From positions 1 through 32,209 of the forward strand of contig CAKZSB010000361.1 of NCBI GenBank assembly GCA_937920585.1: 32,209 nucleotides of DNA, written 5' to 3'. Source of the stretch: an uncultured Granulosicoccaceae bacterium. GTDB lineage: Bacteria > Pseudomonadota > Gammaproteobacteria > Granulosicoccales > Granulosicoccaceae. Position 1 is the first letter of the stretch. Each line of letters starts with the position of its first letter. Under the pieces are notes generated by a model. It was not told the origin of the DNA and made no database searches. It saw only the letters and a program-made list of their open reading frames with translations. The translations under genes and the position numbers were made by a program. This document shows, one piece after another, positions 7,966-15,598 of the stretch.

Positions 7966-8730
7966 ATGAAGACAATCGAACTTGAGCACATAAACCGCGT
8001 CGTCCGTGTCACACTGAAGCGGCCCGAGGTTCTGAATGCGTTAAATTCCGAACTGCGACGCGAGCTCATTGGCGCCCTGCACGAAGTTGACCAAAGCTCC
8101 GACGTTGGCTGTATCGTCCTGACCGGCGAAGGCCGCGCCTTTGCCGCTGGCGCCGATATAGCCGAACTTGCGAGCAAAACGCATCGGGATGCGTGCCGCG
8201 AAGACCTGCTTGCTGATTGGCAGGGTTTCGCCCAATTGCGCACGCCAACTATCGCCGCCGTTAACGGTTATGCGCTGGGTGGGGGCTGCGAACTTGCACT
8301 GATGTGCGACATCATCATCGCCTCTGAGAATGCAAGGTTCGGACAGCCAGAGATAAAGTTAGGATTGATTCCCGGTATGGGCGGCACCCAACGGTTGACC
8401 AAGCTGATCGGCAAAGCCAGAGCCATGGATATGATTCTGACCGGACGCATGATGGACGCCGCTGAAGCACTGCAGACTGGACTGGTCGCGCGGCTGTTTC
8501 CAGCAGACACTCTGCTCAAAGAAGCCATGACAATGGCGGCAACCATTGCAGGCTACAGTAAACACACGGCAATCGCCGCTCGCGAGGCAGTCGATCAATC
8601 GTTGGAATGCAGTCTTGCAGCGGGCCTGTTATATGAGCGACGCAACTATCACGCGCTATGGGCCACAGACGACGCCAAAGAAGGTATGGCGGCCTTTTTG
8701 GAGAAACGCGATCCTGTATTCAGGCACTGA
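7966..8730 (+). CDS. enoyl-CoA hydratase/isomerase (crotonase) family protein
   Basis: A 254-residue crotonase-fold enzyme expected to hydrate trans-2-enoyl-CoA to 3-hydroxyacyl-CoA. The oxyanion-hole segment GRAFAAGADIAELA, the first catalytic Glu in GGGCELALMCD and the second in FGQPEIKLGLIPG are all present, and the C-terminal GMAAFLEKRDPVF is typical of the hydratase subgroup (PaaF/Ech-like). The ATG at 7966 gives the family's normal length and N-terminus; in-frame GTGs at 7951 and 7909 would add 5 or 19 residues without similarity. It begins 20 bases after the membrane oxidoreductase gene and is the last gene of this operon. It ends 3 bases from the convergent ATPase gene. A housekeeping beta-oxidation role is possible, but the context suggests a role with the adenylation enzyme. 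Confidence 0.9.
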   Translation: MKTIELEHINRVVRVTLKRPEVLNALNSELRRELIGALHEVDQSSDVGCIVLTGEGRAFAAGADIAELASKTHRDACREDLLADWQGFAQLRTPTIAAVNGYALGGGCELALMCDIIIASENARFGQPEIKLGLIPGMGGTQRLTKLIGKARAMDMILTGRMMDAAEALQTGLVARLFPADTLLKEAMTMAATIAGYSKHTAIAAREAVDQSLECSLAAGLLYERRNYHALWATDDAKEGMAAFLEKRDPVFRH

Positions 8731-8733
8731 AAA

Positions 8734-9222
8734 TCACTCACCCGGCCCGGACTGCCGAATAATCAATTTGAGATTTTCATCCTCACGCGGCTCCTGAAAA
8801 TACCGCGTCACTGCATCAAACATTTCCGGCGTGTCAGTTCGGCGGCGCGCTGGATTCTCTCTAGCCCGTTTTTCAAGTTGACGCTTGCACTGCTCGTCGG
8901 TGCGTTGCAGATAATGTAACTCGTGAGCGACATCGGCCTGCGCTGCCAACCCTGTCAGCCATTTTCGCTGTTCGACGGTATTGGCCGGAAAATCGAGTAT
9001 CAGTGATGTGCCGGTGCGCAATAATCCGATTAATACCGGCTGCAGGGTTTGCTTGAGGCGGTTGGAGAACGCGATGTAATCGGCGAGATCTTTTATCTCA
9101 CCTGGATACAGACTTTCCAGCAGTTGGTCTTCGCTGAACACAACCAGCCCGTGGCGTTCAGACAATTCTTTAGCTAGTGTTGATTTACCGGCGGCCATTT
9201 TGCCGCAGAGTAGATAGAGCAT
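8734..9222 (-). CDS. P-loop ATPase/kinase-like protein
   Basis: A 162-residue P-loop protein with the Walker A sequence GKMAAGKST at residues 7-15 and a following helix KELSERHG, as in small AAA-type or zeta/kinase-like phosphotransferases. A strand LILDFP near 82 and an arginine-rich lid region (RENPARRRTDTPEMFDAV) are consistent with a nucleotide or small-molecule kinase. The substrate is unknown. The frame stays open to 9321, but that upstream stretch is translated REPIN-like repeat, so the ATG at 9222 directly before the Walker A strand is preferred. No strong ribosome site is visible. It lies behind the MaoC gene and the two repeats, and convergent with the crotonase gene. Confidence 0.78.
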   Translation of the reverse strand: MLYLLCGKMAAGKSTLAKELSERHGLVVFSEDQLLESLYPGEIKDLADYIAFSNRLKQTLQPVLIGLLRTGTSLILDFPANTVEQRKWLTGLAAQADVAHELHYLQRTDEQCKRQLEKRARENPARRRTDTPEMFDAVTRYFQEPREDENLKLIIRQSGPGE

Positions 9223-9248
9223 CGATTGGATAATTGTGTTTTTGTTCA

Positions 9249-9335
9249 ATGGTGGATGCGCCTTGCGGCTTATCCACCCTACGATTTTTCGGCACGTGGG
9301 TGTAGGGGCCATAAGCCGCAAGAGGCATGTACCAT
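9249..9335. repeat. REPIN-like palindromic element, copy 1
   Basis: An 87-base imperfect palindrome. The left arm starts ATGGTGGATGCGCC and carries TTGCGGCTTA; the right arm is its near reverse complement, ending GGCATGTACCAT. The centre is a short T-rich spacer. The arms contain smaller palindromic units (GGTGGATGCG ... TTATCCACC), the style of REP sequences in proteobacteria. Such doublets are usually moved by a RAYT transposase encoded elsewhere. The second copy follows in the same orientation 40 bases on. Confidence 0.85.
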
Positions 9336-9375
9336 TTTATATGTCTGTAGATACAGCCTTCTAATATTCAACGCA

Positions 9376-9462
9376 ATGGTGGATGCGCCCTGAGGCTTAT
9401 CCACCCTACATTTTTTCGGCGTGTGGGTGTAGGGGCCATAAGCCGCAAGGCGCATGTACCAT
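9376..9462. repeat. REPIN-like palindromic element, copy 2
   Basis: A second 87-base copy in the same orientation, differing from copy 1 at a handful of positions (for example CCCTGAGG against CCTTGCGG in the left arm). Both copies begin ATGGTGGATGCGCC and end GTACCATTTT. It stops 7 bases short of the MaoC stop codon, so transcripts from that gene would run into both hairpins before reaching the ATPase gene. Confidence 0.85.
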
Positions 9463-9469
9463 TTTCCCG

Positions 9470-9934
9470 CTATGACTCCTCAAGATAGTGACGCACAATC
9501 CACTCTGCCACCAATGCGGGTTTTTCTTCGTTATCAATTTCCACGGTGACATTGAAAGTGATGGTGCGTTCGGCAGGTTTGGACAGGTCGAGGTTGGCAA
9601 GCGTAAACCGGCCGCGGACTTTTGATCCGATCGGCACGGGTGAGACGAAGCGCAATCGGTTCAATCCATAGTTCACGCCCATACGCACATCGTCGGCCTT
9701 GGGCACGGCATCCAGTGCCATGGCTGACAACAGCGACAACGAGAAAAAGCCGTGCGCGATGGTGCCACCAAACGGACTTTCTGCGGCGGCGCGCTCGGGA
9801 TCGATGTGAATGAACTGCGGATCATGGGTAATGTCGGCGAAGGTATTGATATCGCCCTGGGTAACCGGGAACCAGCGCGAAACGCCGACTTCGGTACCCA
9901 CTTGTGCCTGTAGCGCTTCGCTGTTCGCGTTCAC
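9470..9934 (-). CDS. MaoC family (R)-specific enoyl-CoA hydratase-like protein
   Basis: A 154-residue single hot-dog domain protein of the MaoC/PhaJ family. The hydratase-2 dyad is present as Asp38 and His43 (HDPQFIH), followed by the conserved PFGGTIAHGFFSLSLL helix at 54-69. PhaJ-type enzymes convert trans-2-enoyl-CoA to (R)-3-hydroxyacyl-CoA. The length is normal for this family. The start is a GTG with a strong GAGGAAAG ribosome site nine bases or so upstream. It follows the dehalogenase-like gene by 76 bases on the same strand and is probably co-transcribed with it. The exact acyl substrate cannot be read from the sequence. Confidence 0.9.
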   Translation of the reverse strand: MNANSEALQAQVGTEVGVSRWFPVTQGDINTFADITHDPQFIHIDPERAAAESPFGGTIAHGFFSLSLLSAMALDAVPKADDVRMGVNYGLNRLRFVSPVPIGSKVRGRFTLANLDLSKPAERTITFNVTVEIDNEEKPALVAEWIVRHYLEES

Positions 9935-10010
9935 TGTTGCTTTCCTCGCTTTGATGGTTTCATCGGATCAGCATGCCACTGCGTTTGCTCGCTGACAAGC
10001 CTGGTGCACA

Positions 10011-10877
10011 CTAGAAAAATTCGATCAATCGCTTGACGGTCTGCTCGGGTTGTTCCTCGGGCAAAAAGTGGCCACAGTCGAGCGCCTCGCCCTGTACATC
10101 GGTGGCCCAGTCGCGCCAGATATCGAGCATGCTGCCGCGTTTGGCCGCACGCCCCTGCTGCCCCCACAGTGCGAGCATCGGGCAACTGATGCGATGGTTG
10201 TTGTCGCGGTCGGTTGCGTCGTGCTGGCAATCCAGCGTGGCGCCGGCGCGGTAGTCTTCGCAGCTGGCGTGAATCACTGACGGCTTTGAAAAACACCGTT
10301 GATACTCGGCCATCGCCGCGGGTGTGATCGCGCCTTCGGTGCGGCACCAGCTATTCAGTGTGTGTTGCAGAAAGTAGCCGGGGTCGGCGCCGATCAGGGT
10401 CTCGGGGAATGGCCGTGGCTGGGCGAGAAAGTACCAGTGATAGGTAGACAGTGCGCCGTCGTGGCCCATGCGCTCGAACTGTTCGAGCGTGGGAATGATG
10501 TCGAGGGTGGCGAGGCGCTCGATGCAATCGTGATCGAGCGCCATGCGGTAGGCGACGCGCGCGCCGCGATCGTGCCCGCACACCGAGAAGCGCACATGGC
10601 CAAACTGCCGCATCACCTCCACCTGATCGGCCGCCATCAGCCGTTTGGAATACTGGCTGCCGGCCTCGCTTACCGGACCGGTCGAATCTCCGTAACCGCG
10701 CAAATCCGGCACTACAACCGAGAAGTGCTCGGCAAGCTGCGGTGCGATCCTGTGCCACATAACATGAGTTTGAGGGTAGCCATGCAACAGCAACAAGGCC
10801 GGACCGGATCCAGCGCTGTGCACATTGATGGTGGCTGATTCCAGCTCAACCTTTTGCTGGGTGAAATCATTGAACAT
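10011..10877 (-). CDS. fluoroacetate/haloacetate dehalogenase-like alpha/beta hydrolase
   Basis: A 288-residue alpha/beta hydrolase of the haloacetate dehalogenase group. It has the HGYPQTHVMWHRIAP oxyanion region, PDLRGYGDS, and the nucleophile elbow GHDRGARV with Asp103. Arg104 and Arg107, which bind the substrate carboxylate in fluoroacetate dehalogenases, are kept. His147-Trp148 (STYHWYFLAQ) and Tyr209 (EDYRAG) match the halide-pocket trio, Asp126 the relay acid and His270 (DCGHFLP) the general base. Known members hydrolyse fluoroacetate or chloroacetate to glycolate. Keeping the whole site makes dehalogenation likely, but epoxide hydrolases share the fold. The start ATG has GGAG eight bases upstream. 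Flanking same-strand genes encode GNAT and MaoC proteins. Confidence 0.85.
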   Translation of the reverse strand: MFNDFTQQKVELESATINVHSAGSGPALLLLHGYPQTHVMWHRIAPQLAEHFSVVVPDLRGYGDSTGPVSEAGSQYSKRLMAADQVEVMRQFGHVRFSVCGHDRGARVAYRMALDHDCIERLATLDIIPTLEQFERMGHDGALSTYHWYFLAQPRPFPETLIGADPGYFLQHTLNSWCRTEGAITPAAMAEYQRCFSKPSVIHASCEDYRAGATLDCQHDATDRDNNHRISCPMLALWGQQGRAAKRGSMLDIWRDWATDVQGEALDCGHFLPEEQPEQTVKRLIEFF

Positions 10878-10914
10878 TCAGTTGCTCCGCTTTATCAGTT
10901 AGATCGCTACGATG

Positions 10915-11370
10915 TCACAAGTCGCGAACCATAAATACACTGTGAGGGTCAGGCAGATAGTCGGCAAACGGCTCACACTCGGAAAATCCGTTGCTCAGAT
11001 AAAGACGCCTGGCCGGAGCAAATACTTCGGCACTGCCGGTTTCAAGACTCAGCCGCCGATATCCGCGACTGAGCGCTTCATCGACAATGGCAGCCAGAAT
11101 CGTCTGTGCTACACCACGCCCCCGGTGTTCTGGCTGCGTGCGCATGGATTTGATCTCGCCTTGATCATCGGCTAAGGCCTTCAACGCTCCGCAACCTAAA
11201 AGCTGCGTGTTGTCCCAGGCGGCCCAGAAGGTGATGTCCGCCGCGGTTAATGCAGCAGGATCCAGCGCGTGTACGCTCTCGGGTGGTGAATGCAGCGCCA
11301 TATCCGCCAGATGCTGCTCCAGCAACATCAGTATTTCGGGTTTCAACGGATCATCAATATAGATTTGCAT
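10915..11370 (-). CDS. GNAT family N-acetyltransferase
   Basis: A 151-residue GNAT protein. The acetyl-CoA pyrophosphate loop is visible at 77-92 (RTQPEHRGRGVAQTIL, with the R-G-R-G-V-A core), preceded by the beta strand GEIKSM and followed by SRGYRRLSLETGS and the C-terminal ARRLYLSNGFSECEPF typical of amino-acid or small-amine acetyltransferases of the YsnE-like type. The substrate is not deducible. It is the first gene of the likely minus-strand operon with the dehalogenase-like gene, 37 bases upstream of it. Confidence 0.88.
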   Translation of the reverse strand: MQIYIDDPLKPEILMLLEQHLADMALHSPPESVHALDPAALTAADITFWAAWDNTQLLGCGALKALADDQGEIKSMRTQPEHRGRGVAQTILAAIVDEALSRGYRRLSLETGSAEVFAPARRLYLSNGFSECEPFADYLPDPHSVFMVRDL

Positions 11371-11728
11371 GAAATTGAAGTAAACGAATAAACGACTCCG
11401 GGGAGCCTGAAATGTGCTGGCGCTAAATCAGCTCTCGCGATGCCGCCAGGAAATGGATGACTTTGCCACACGTGACGCTTTCGGTCGACCAATCAACTAG
11501 TGATTCGCCGGTGTTTCGCGGCCTGGCGGTGGAAAAGCGTCTATAGTTATTAAGACATTCCCGGAAATCATATTTTCTCGCCAGGAAACGCAAAAAAGGC
11601 TCATTCGAACGCCATATCGGGCCAAAGAATTGCACCCGTGTGAACAGTATTCGGGACCACCCCATGGTCAGTGCAATCGGCGATGGCTCGATCATCGATT
11701 CAGATTTTTGATGGATTAAGATAACGTA
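11371..11728. other. divergent intergenic region
   Basis: About 360 bases between the start of the GNAT gene (minus) and the start of the PAS protein (plus). A 112-codon minus-strand frame (11423-11761) crosses most of it and runs into the PAS gene start. It has no recognised domain and no ribosome site, so I leave it out. Promoters for both flanking genes should lie here; none is clear. Confidence 0.4.
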
Positions 11729-12205
11729 GTGCAAGATAAGACAAATGAATCCTGCCGGCAAATAGGTGTCGCTCTAGCAGAAAAAGGCAATCTGGACGAG
11801 GCCTTCGTGGCATGCACGGAAGGCCACAGCCTGTTTGACAGCAACGGTTATCTGTTGTCGTGGTCAGCCAGTCTGGCACTGCTTTACCCTACATTGGCCA
11901 ACGACCTGCGCGTCGGCATGCACTACAGCAACTACCTGCACGGCCTGGCGACGAAGTCAGCGATCCGCAACATCGGAAAGATTGACAATCTGGATGACTG
12001 GATCGCATCCGAAATGGAAAAGGTCGGCAAGTCTGAAACCGAATTCGTACACCACCTGCTCGACGGGCGGTCTGTTCTCATTCGCCACACGCCGCTGTCG
12101 AGTGGCCACTGGTTCTTCGCTGCGTTCGATATAACGGAATTACAGCGCGCAAAGTCGGCTGCTGCCGGAAGTGAACAGAAGTTTCGGGATTTCGCGCGCC
12201 TGTAA
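11729..12205 (+). CDS. PAS-domain N-terminal portion of an interrupted PAS-GGDEF-EAL protein
   Basis: A 158-codon frame beginning with GTG and ending at TAA. It contains a PAS-7-like sensor domain: SLFDSNGYLLSWSASLALLYP, then GMHYSNYLHGLA and the C-terminal strands RHTPLSSGHWFFAAFDIT. A linker helix follows (ELQRAKSAAAGSEQ), then the opening of a second PAS domain, KFRDFARL. The stop falls in the middle of the very common signature FRDFA...SDWFWELD, and translation past the TAA continues the domain in the same frame (SDWFWELDDNLCYLYHS). The downstream frame is in phase, so this is the N-terminal piece of one ancestral 709-codon gene. It could be a nonsense pseudogene, a read-through site or a sequencing error. 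Confidence 0.7.
   Translation: MQDKTNESCRQIGVALAEKGNLDEAFVACTEGHSLFDSNGYLLSWSASLALLYPTLANDLRVGMHYSNYLHGLATKSAIRNIGKIDNLDDWIASEMEKVGKSETEFVHHLLDGRSVLIRHTPLSSGHWFFAAFDITELQRAKSAAAGSEQKFRDFARL
12203..12205 (+). other. in-frame TAA interrupting the PAS-GGDEF-EAL gene
   Basis: The codons before and after the TAA (CGC CTG TAA TCA GAC TGG) read as one PAS sequence with no frame shift. A single substitution, for example from GAA, CAA or AAA, would explain it. Confidence 0.85.
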
Positions 12206-12280
12206 TCAGACTGGTTCTGGGAACTCGATGACAACCTCTGTTACCTCTATCACTCCAGTCACAATCTTCCGCTGAGCGGC

Positions 12281-13858
12281 ATGGACGTTGACAAAGTCGT
12301 TGGCACCTCGCGAATCATTGATGTGGCCGGAGCAGTTGTCGATAACGATCAACTGGCGGAACACAATCGCAGTTTGCGCGAGCACCGCAAGGTTGATGTA
12401 GTACTGACCTGGAACAAACGCGATGAAACTGTGCACTCTCACATAGTCGCGCGACCACTGTTCGATTCTGCCGGCGTGTTTACCGGCTACCTGGGTTGCG
12501 GGCGCGATGTGTCGACGCTTTACAACCTGAAGCAGCAACTCGAGTACCACGCAAGTTACGACGACCTTACCGGCCTGCTGAACAGACGCGCGTTCGGTGA
12601 ATATCTCGAAAAGCAACTACACAACCCGGTAACCGCAACCAACAGAACCCTGATCTGCCTGGATCTTGATCAGTTCAAACTGGTTAACGATAGTGCCGGC
12701 CACGTTGCGGGTGATCAACTGCTGCGAGAAATAACAACAATCCTGCAGCAGGCGTTCGGCCCGACAGCCGTTATTGCTCGCCTCGGCGGAGACGAGTTTG
12801 CCATTGTGGTAGAGGCCAAAGTGCAACCGGCCATGGAACTATGCGAAAGCGCTATCACATCCATTTGCCGCCATTCGTTTCATTGGCAGAAACGAAAATT
12901 CTCTGTCGGAGCCAGTGCCGGGCTGGTGCCGCTGGACAACGAGTCAAAAACAACCCACGAACTGTTAGCTCAGGCAGACATTGCCTGTTACTCCGCCAAG
13001 GCCTCGGGCCGCAATCAGTGCCAGTTGTACTCGAGCCAGAGCTCTTTTCAAAAACAACAGAACGAAGAACTGGCGAAGTTGAAGATGCTGGTTTATGCCA
13101 TGGACAACAATGGTGTTTGTCTGTACCTGCAGCCGATCGTACCTGCAGTCCCGGCAACCGCCACAAACGCCATGCAAAAATTCGAGGTATTGGTAAGAAT
13201 TCGAGACACTGAGGGGAATCTGATCTCACCCGGCGAGGTAATACCAGTGGCCGAGAAGTACGATCGAATGCAACAACTCGATCTGCTGGTGATCACGCTA
13301 TCGATCGATGCACTGGAACAACTGACCCGTCTGGGCGCCAACGTCGCGCTGTCGATAAATCTCTCTGGCAATACCCTCAGCAACGAAGCCTGCCTGAAAC
13401 GCATTGCCGATCTGATAAAAGCGCATAGCATCGCCCCCGGCTCGATCTGCTTTGAAATCACTGAAACCGCAGCGATTGAAAGCATAGAACGTGTGACACA
13501 ATTTATTCTTGAACTCAAACAGCTCGGCTGCGAATTCTCGCTGGATGATTTTGGCAGCGGCCTTTCTTCGTTCGGCTATCTGAAATCGCTGCCGGTCGAC
13601 TACTTGAAAATAGACGGATCGTTTGTCTGCAACATACTCGAGGACAAGGCCAGCCGTGCGATAGTGACGTCATTCAATACGTTAAGCCACGAGATGGGTA
13701 TGAAAACCGTGGCTGAGTATGTTGAGAATGATGCTATTGCCAGTTTACTAACCGATCTGGAAATCGACTACCTACAGGGCTACGGCGTGGGTATACCACG
13801 CGATCTGAATGACTGGATTGCAGAATTGGCACCGCCCATCCTGCTGACCGGCAGTTAG
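12281..13858 (+). CDS. GGDEF-EAL c-di-GMP turnover protein, C-terminal portion
   Basis: 525 codons from the first ATG after the TAA; homologous sequence begins earlier, at 12206, with the rest of the second PAS domain. Residues 95-250 are a GGDEF diguanylate cyclase domain (DDLTGLLNRRAF, DLDQFKLVND, GGDEF intact at 169-173). The RxxD inhibitory site is absent: GPTA stands there. Residues about 265-520 are an EAL phosphodiesterase domain. Its signature reads EVLVR (Glu302), with Asn360, Glu392, Asp422-Asp423, Lys443 (YLKIDG), Glu479 and Gln499 all in place, so both active sites look competent. The encoded protein should make or degrade c-di-GMP. The gene ends in a four-base tail-to-tail overlap with the next gene. 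Whether it is translated without its first PAS domain is unknown. Confidence 0.82.
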   Translation: MDVDKVVGTSRIIDVAGAVVDNDQLAEHNRSLREHRKVDVVLTWNKRDETVHSHIVARPLFDSAGVFTGYLGCGRDVSTLYNLKQQLEYHASYDDLTGLLNRRAFGEYLEKQLHNPVTATNRTLICLDLDQFKLVNDSAGHVAGDQLLREITTILQQAFGPTAVIARLGGDEFAIVVEAKVQPAMELCESAITSICRHSFHWQKRKFSVGASAGLVPLDNESKTTHELLAQADIACYSAKASGRNQCQLYSSQSSFQKQQNEELAKLKMLVYAMDNNGVCLYLQPIVPAVPATATNAMQKFEVLVRIRDTEGNLISPGEVIPVAEKYDRMQQLDLLVITLSIDALEQLTRLGANVALSINLSGNTLSNEACLKRIADLIKAHSIAPGSICFEITETAAIESIERVTQFILELKQLGCEFSLDDFGSGLSSFGYLKSLPVDYLKIDGSFVCNILEDKASRAIVTSFNTLSHEMGMKTVAEYVENDAIASLLTDLEIDYLQGYGVGIPRDLNDWIAELAPPILLTGS

Positions 13859-14613
13859 GCGCGCCGCCGACGGCGGCCCAACGCGACTAGAGCCATCAAT
13901 GCAAGGGCGATCGGTCCGGCACCGCCGCCACTACTGGATGAACCGGGCACCGACACCACACCGCGCTCGTCAGAAGAGGCCACGGTGATGTTGTCAAAGC
14001 CGGCATAGCCTCCCTCAATCAGATCGATGACCAGCGCGACGTTGCCATCACTGCTGGTGCTGGCATCCAGCGCGACGATATGATTGGTCCAGTCGAATAC
14101 CTGGGGTGCCGATGCTGTGCCGGTTATGGTCTCACTGTCGAGCGCCGCGGTACCGATGGAATTAACGTCGAACGCGCCGAGCGGCGCATCGTAGAGGCTG
14201 AGCTGGAATGTCGGGATCTCACCATTCGGATTAAACGGCCCGCCACAGCAATCCAGATCGATCGATGAGATATCAATCTGCACGTTCAGAAAGCCGAAGT
14301 TACCCACATCGAAAACCGCTGCCAGCAAATCCGGCTCGCGATCGGACAACATACCCAGTGCATAGGCGCCACCGATGCCGGACGGATCGCTGAACTTGGC
14401 GCTGCCGGCGATCTGCAGCGTCTCGACGTCGCGCGTGTTTTGAAAAGCCGTGCCGAACAGATCGTTTACCAGATCGTAGGACCAGCTCAGTTGATCGGGG
14501 TCAGAAAAGCCTGTGGGCGAGTTGAAATCTTCGCTGAACAGGACCTGTGTCTGGGCTGAAACGTTGGTTGTCACCAACAGCGCTGCAAGCGCAATGGGGA
14601 GAGCTGATTTCAT
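13855..14613 (-). CDS. exported GlyGly-CTERM-type surface protein
   Basis: A 252-residue exported protein. An N-terminal signal peptide (MKSALPIALAALLVTTNVSA) is followed by a mature domain rich in Asp, Gly and Ser with a lectin-like or jelly-roll composition (VLFSEDFNSPTGF; GGYAGFDNITV near the end). Two adjacent Cys occur in DLDCCGGPFNPNGE. The C-terminus is a textbook sorting tail: a Ser/Gly run, GGGAGPIALALMALVALG, then five arginines. That matches the GlyGly-CTERM signal processed by rhombosortase in gammaproteobacteria. Frames open to 14682, but the ATG at 14613 starts the signal peptide exactly. Its TAA overlaps the TAG of the GGDEF-EAL gene. Ligand and function are unknown. Confidence 0.8.
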   Translation of the reverse strand: MKSALPIALAALLVTTNVSAQTQVLFSEDFNSPTGFSDPDQLSWSYDLVNDLFGTAFQNTRDVETLQIAGSAKFSDPSGIGGAYALGMLSDREPDLLAAVFDVGNFGFLNVQIDISSIDLDCCGGPFNPNGEIPTFQLSLYDAPLGAFDVNSIGTAALDSETITGTASAPQVFDWTNHIVALDASTSSDGNVALVIDLIEGGYAGFDNITVASSDERGVVSVPGSSSSGGGAGPIALALMALVALGRRRRRA

Positions 14614-14802
14614 CGGATATCTCTGGTTTGTTATCACATTCCGGCCAACAAGGCACAGACGCTGCGCTGGATTTTCCGCCATCTTACCAAGCCACTCAGC
14701 GACACAATAGACAGAAACAGGTAAACAAGTTTGTCAATGACAGCTGGCAACACCGCACCGCGTCGATGGCGTTCACGGCATTCGGCGCGCATTGGCAACG
14801 AG

Positions 14803-15567
14803 TCAGGTTGTGTATTGACGATTGAGCTTGCGCATGCCGCCTATCCAGCGATCGTAATCTGCGGTCTTGCGCCGCATATAGTCGAGCACCTGCGGGTGCG
14901 GCAACACCAGGAATTTCTCCTCGCGAATCGTCTGCACACAGGCTTCGGCCACGGGCTCCGGCTCGAGCATACCATCGACGCTTGCCACCGCATCTTCCAG
15001 ACCTTTGGTCATTTCGGTTCGCACCGCCTGCGGACACAACACTGACACCTTTATTCCCTGATCGCCGTAAGTCAGCGCCAGCCACTCGGCAAGCCCAACG
15101 GCCGCGTGCTTGGTTACCGCATAGGGGGCAGAGCCAATCTGGCTCAACAGCCCTGCCGCAGAGGATGTATTTAACAGATACCCACCACCGCGCTCAATCA
15201 TGCGAGGTATCAGGTGGCGGGCAGCCCAAACGTGAGACATCAGGTTGATATCCCAGATTTTCTGCCATTCATCATTCGCCACTTCCGGTCCGCCACCGAT
15301 GGCAATGCCGGCATTCGAACAAAACAAATCAATAGGCCCGTGAGAGGTTTCAACCTCCTCGATCAACCGGCGAATATCTTCTTCCTGACCTACGTCAACC
15401 GCTATCGCTGTGCCGCCCGTCAGCCTGGCTGTATCCTGCGCACCCTCGGCATTGAGATCGGCGCTGATCACTGTGCGGGCACCTTCCGCTGCAAAGCGCA
15501 CGGCCAGTGCCCGACCGATGCCACTGGCAGCACCCGTGACCACGATAGTTTTGTCTTTTAGTTCCAA
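14803..15567 (-). CDS. short-chain dehydrogenase/reductase
   Basis: A 254-residue classical SDR. It has TGAASGIG at 11-18, CSNAG at 83-87, Asn108, Ser136 (NTSSAAG), Tyr149 and Lys153 (YAVTK), the complete catalytic tetrad. The C-terminal third (DGMLEPEPVAEACVQTIREEKFLVLPHP) is like SDRs that accompany ACAD10/11-type acyl-CoA dehydrogenases. I choose the TTG at 15567 because it gives the usual N-terminus MELKDKTIVVTGA and has GGAG seven bases upstream. An ATG at 15621 would overlap the previous gene and add 18 unrelated residues. It is the last gene of the minus-strand block. The substrate is probably a hydroxy- or ketoacyl compound, by context only. Confidence 0.9.
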   Translation of the reverse strand: MELKDKTIVVTGAASGIGRALAVRFAAEGARTVISADLNAEGAQDTARLTGGTAIAVDVGQEEDIRRLIEEVETSHGPIDLFCSNAGIAIGGGPEVANDEWQKIWDINLMSHVWAARHLIPRMIERGGGYLLNTSSAAGLLSQIGSAPYAVTKHAAVGLAEWLALTYGDQGIKVSVLCPQAVRTEMTKGLEDAVASVDGMLEPEPVAEACVQTIREEKFLVLPHPQVLDYMRRKTADYDRWIGGMRKLNRQYTT

Positions 15568-15598
15568 CCGCCTGCTCCGAAAAAAGTTATCCCGCCAG

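Noticed and set aside
9223-9321. N-terminal extension of the ATPase gene
   Set aside because: The extra 33 codons are the translated REPIN-like repeat and its flank; the Walker A strand begins directly after the ATG at 9222.
9931-10347. 138-codon minus-strand frame across the dehalogenase and MaoC start
   Set aside because: Arginine-rich shadow of the dehalogenase gene in another frame.
11423-11761. 112-codon minus-strand frame between GNAT and PAS genes
   Set aside because: No similarity or ribosome site, and it runs into the PAS gene start; the hydrophobic N-terminus alone is weak support.
14732-14737. Perfect TTGACA on the minus strand before the GlyGly-CTERM gene
   Set aside because: No matching -10 element at 16-18 bases, so I do not call a promoter.
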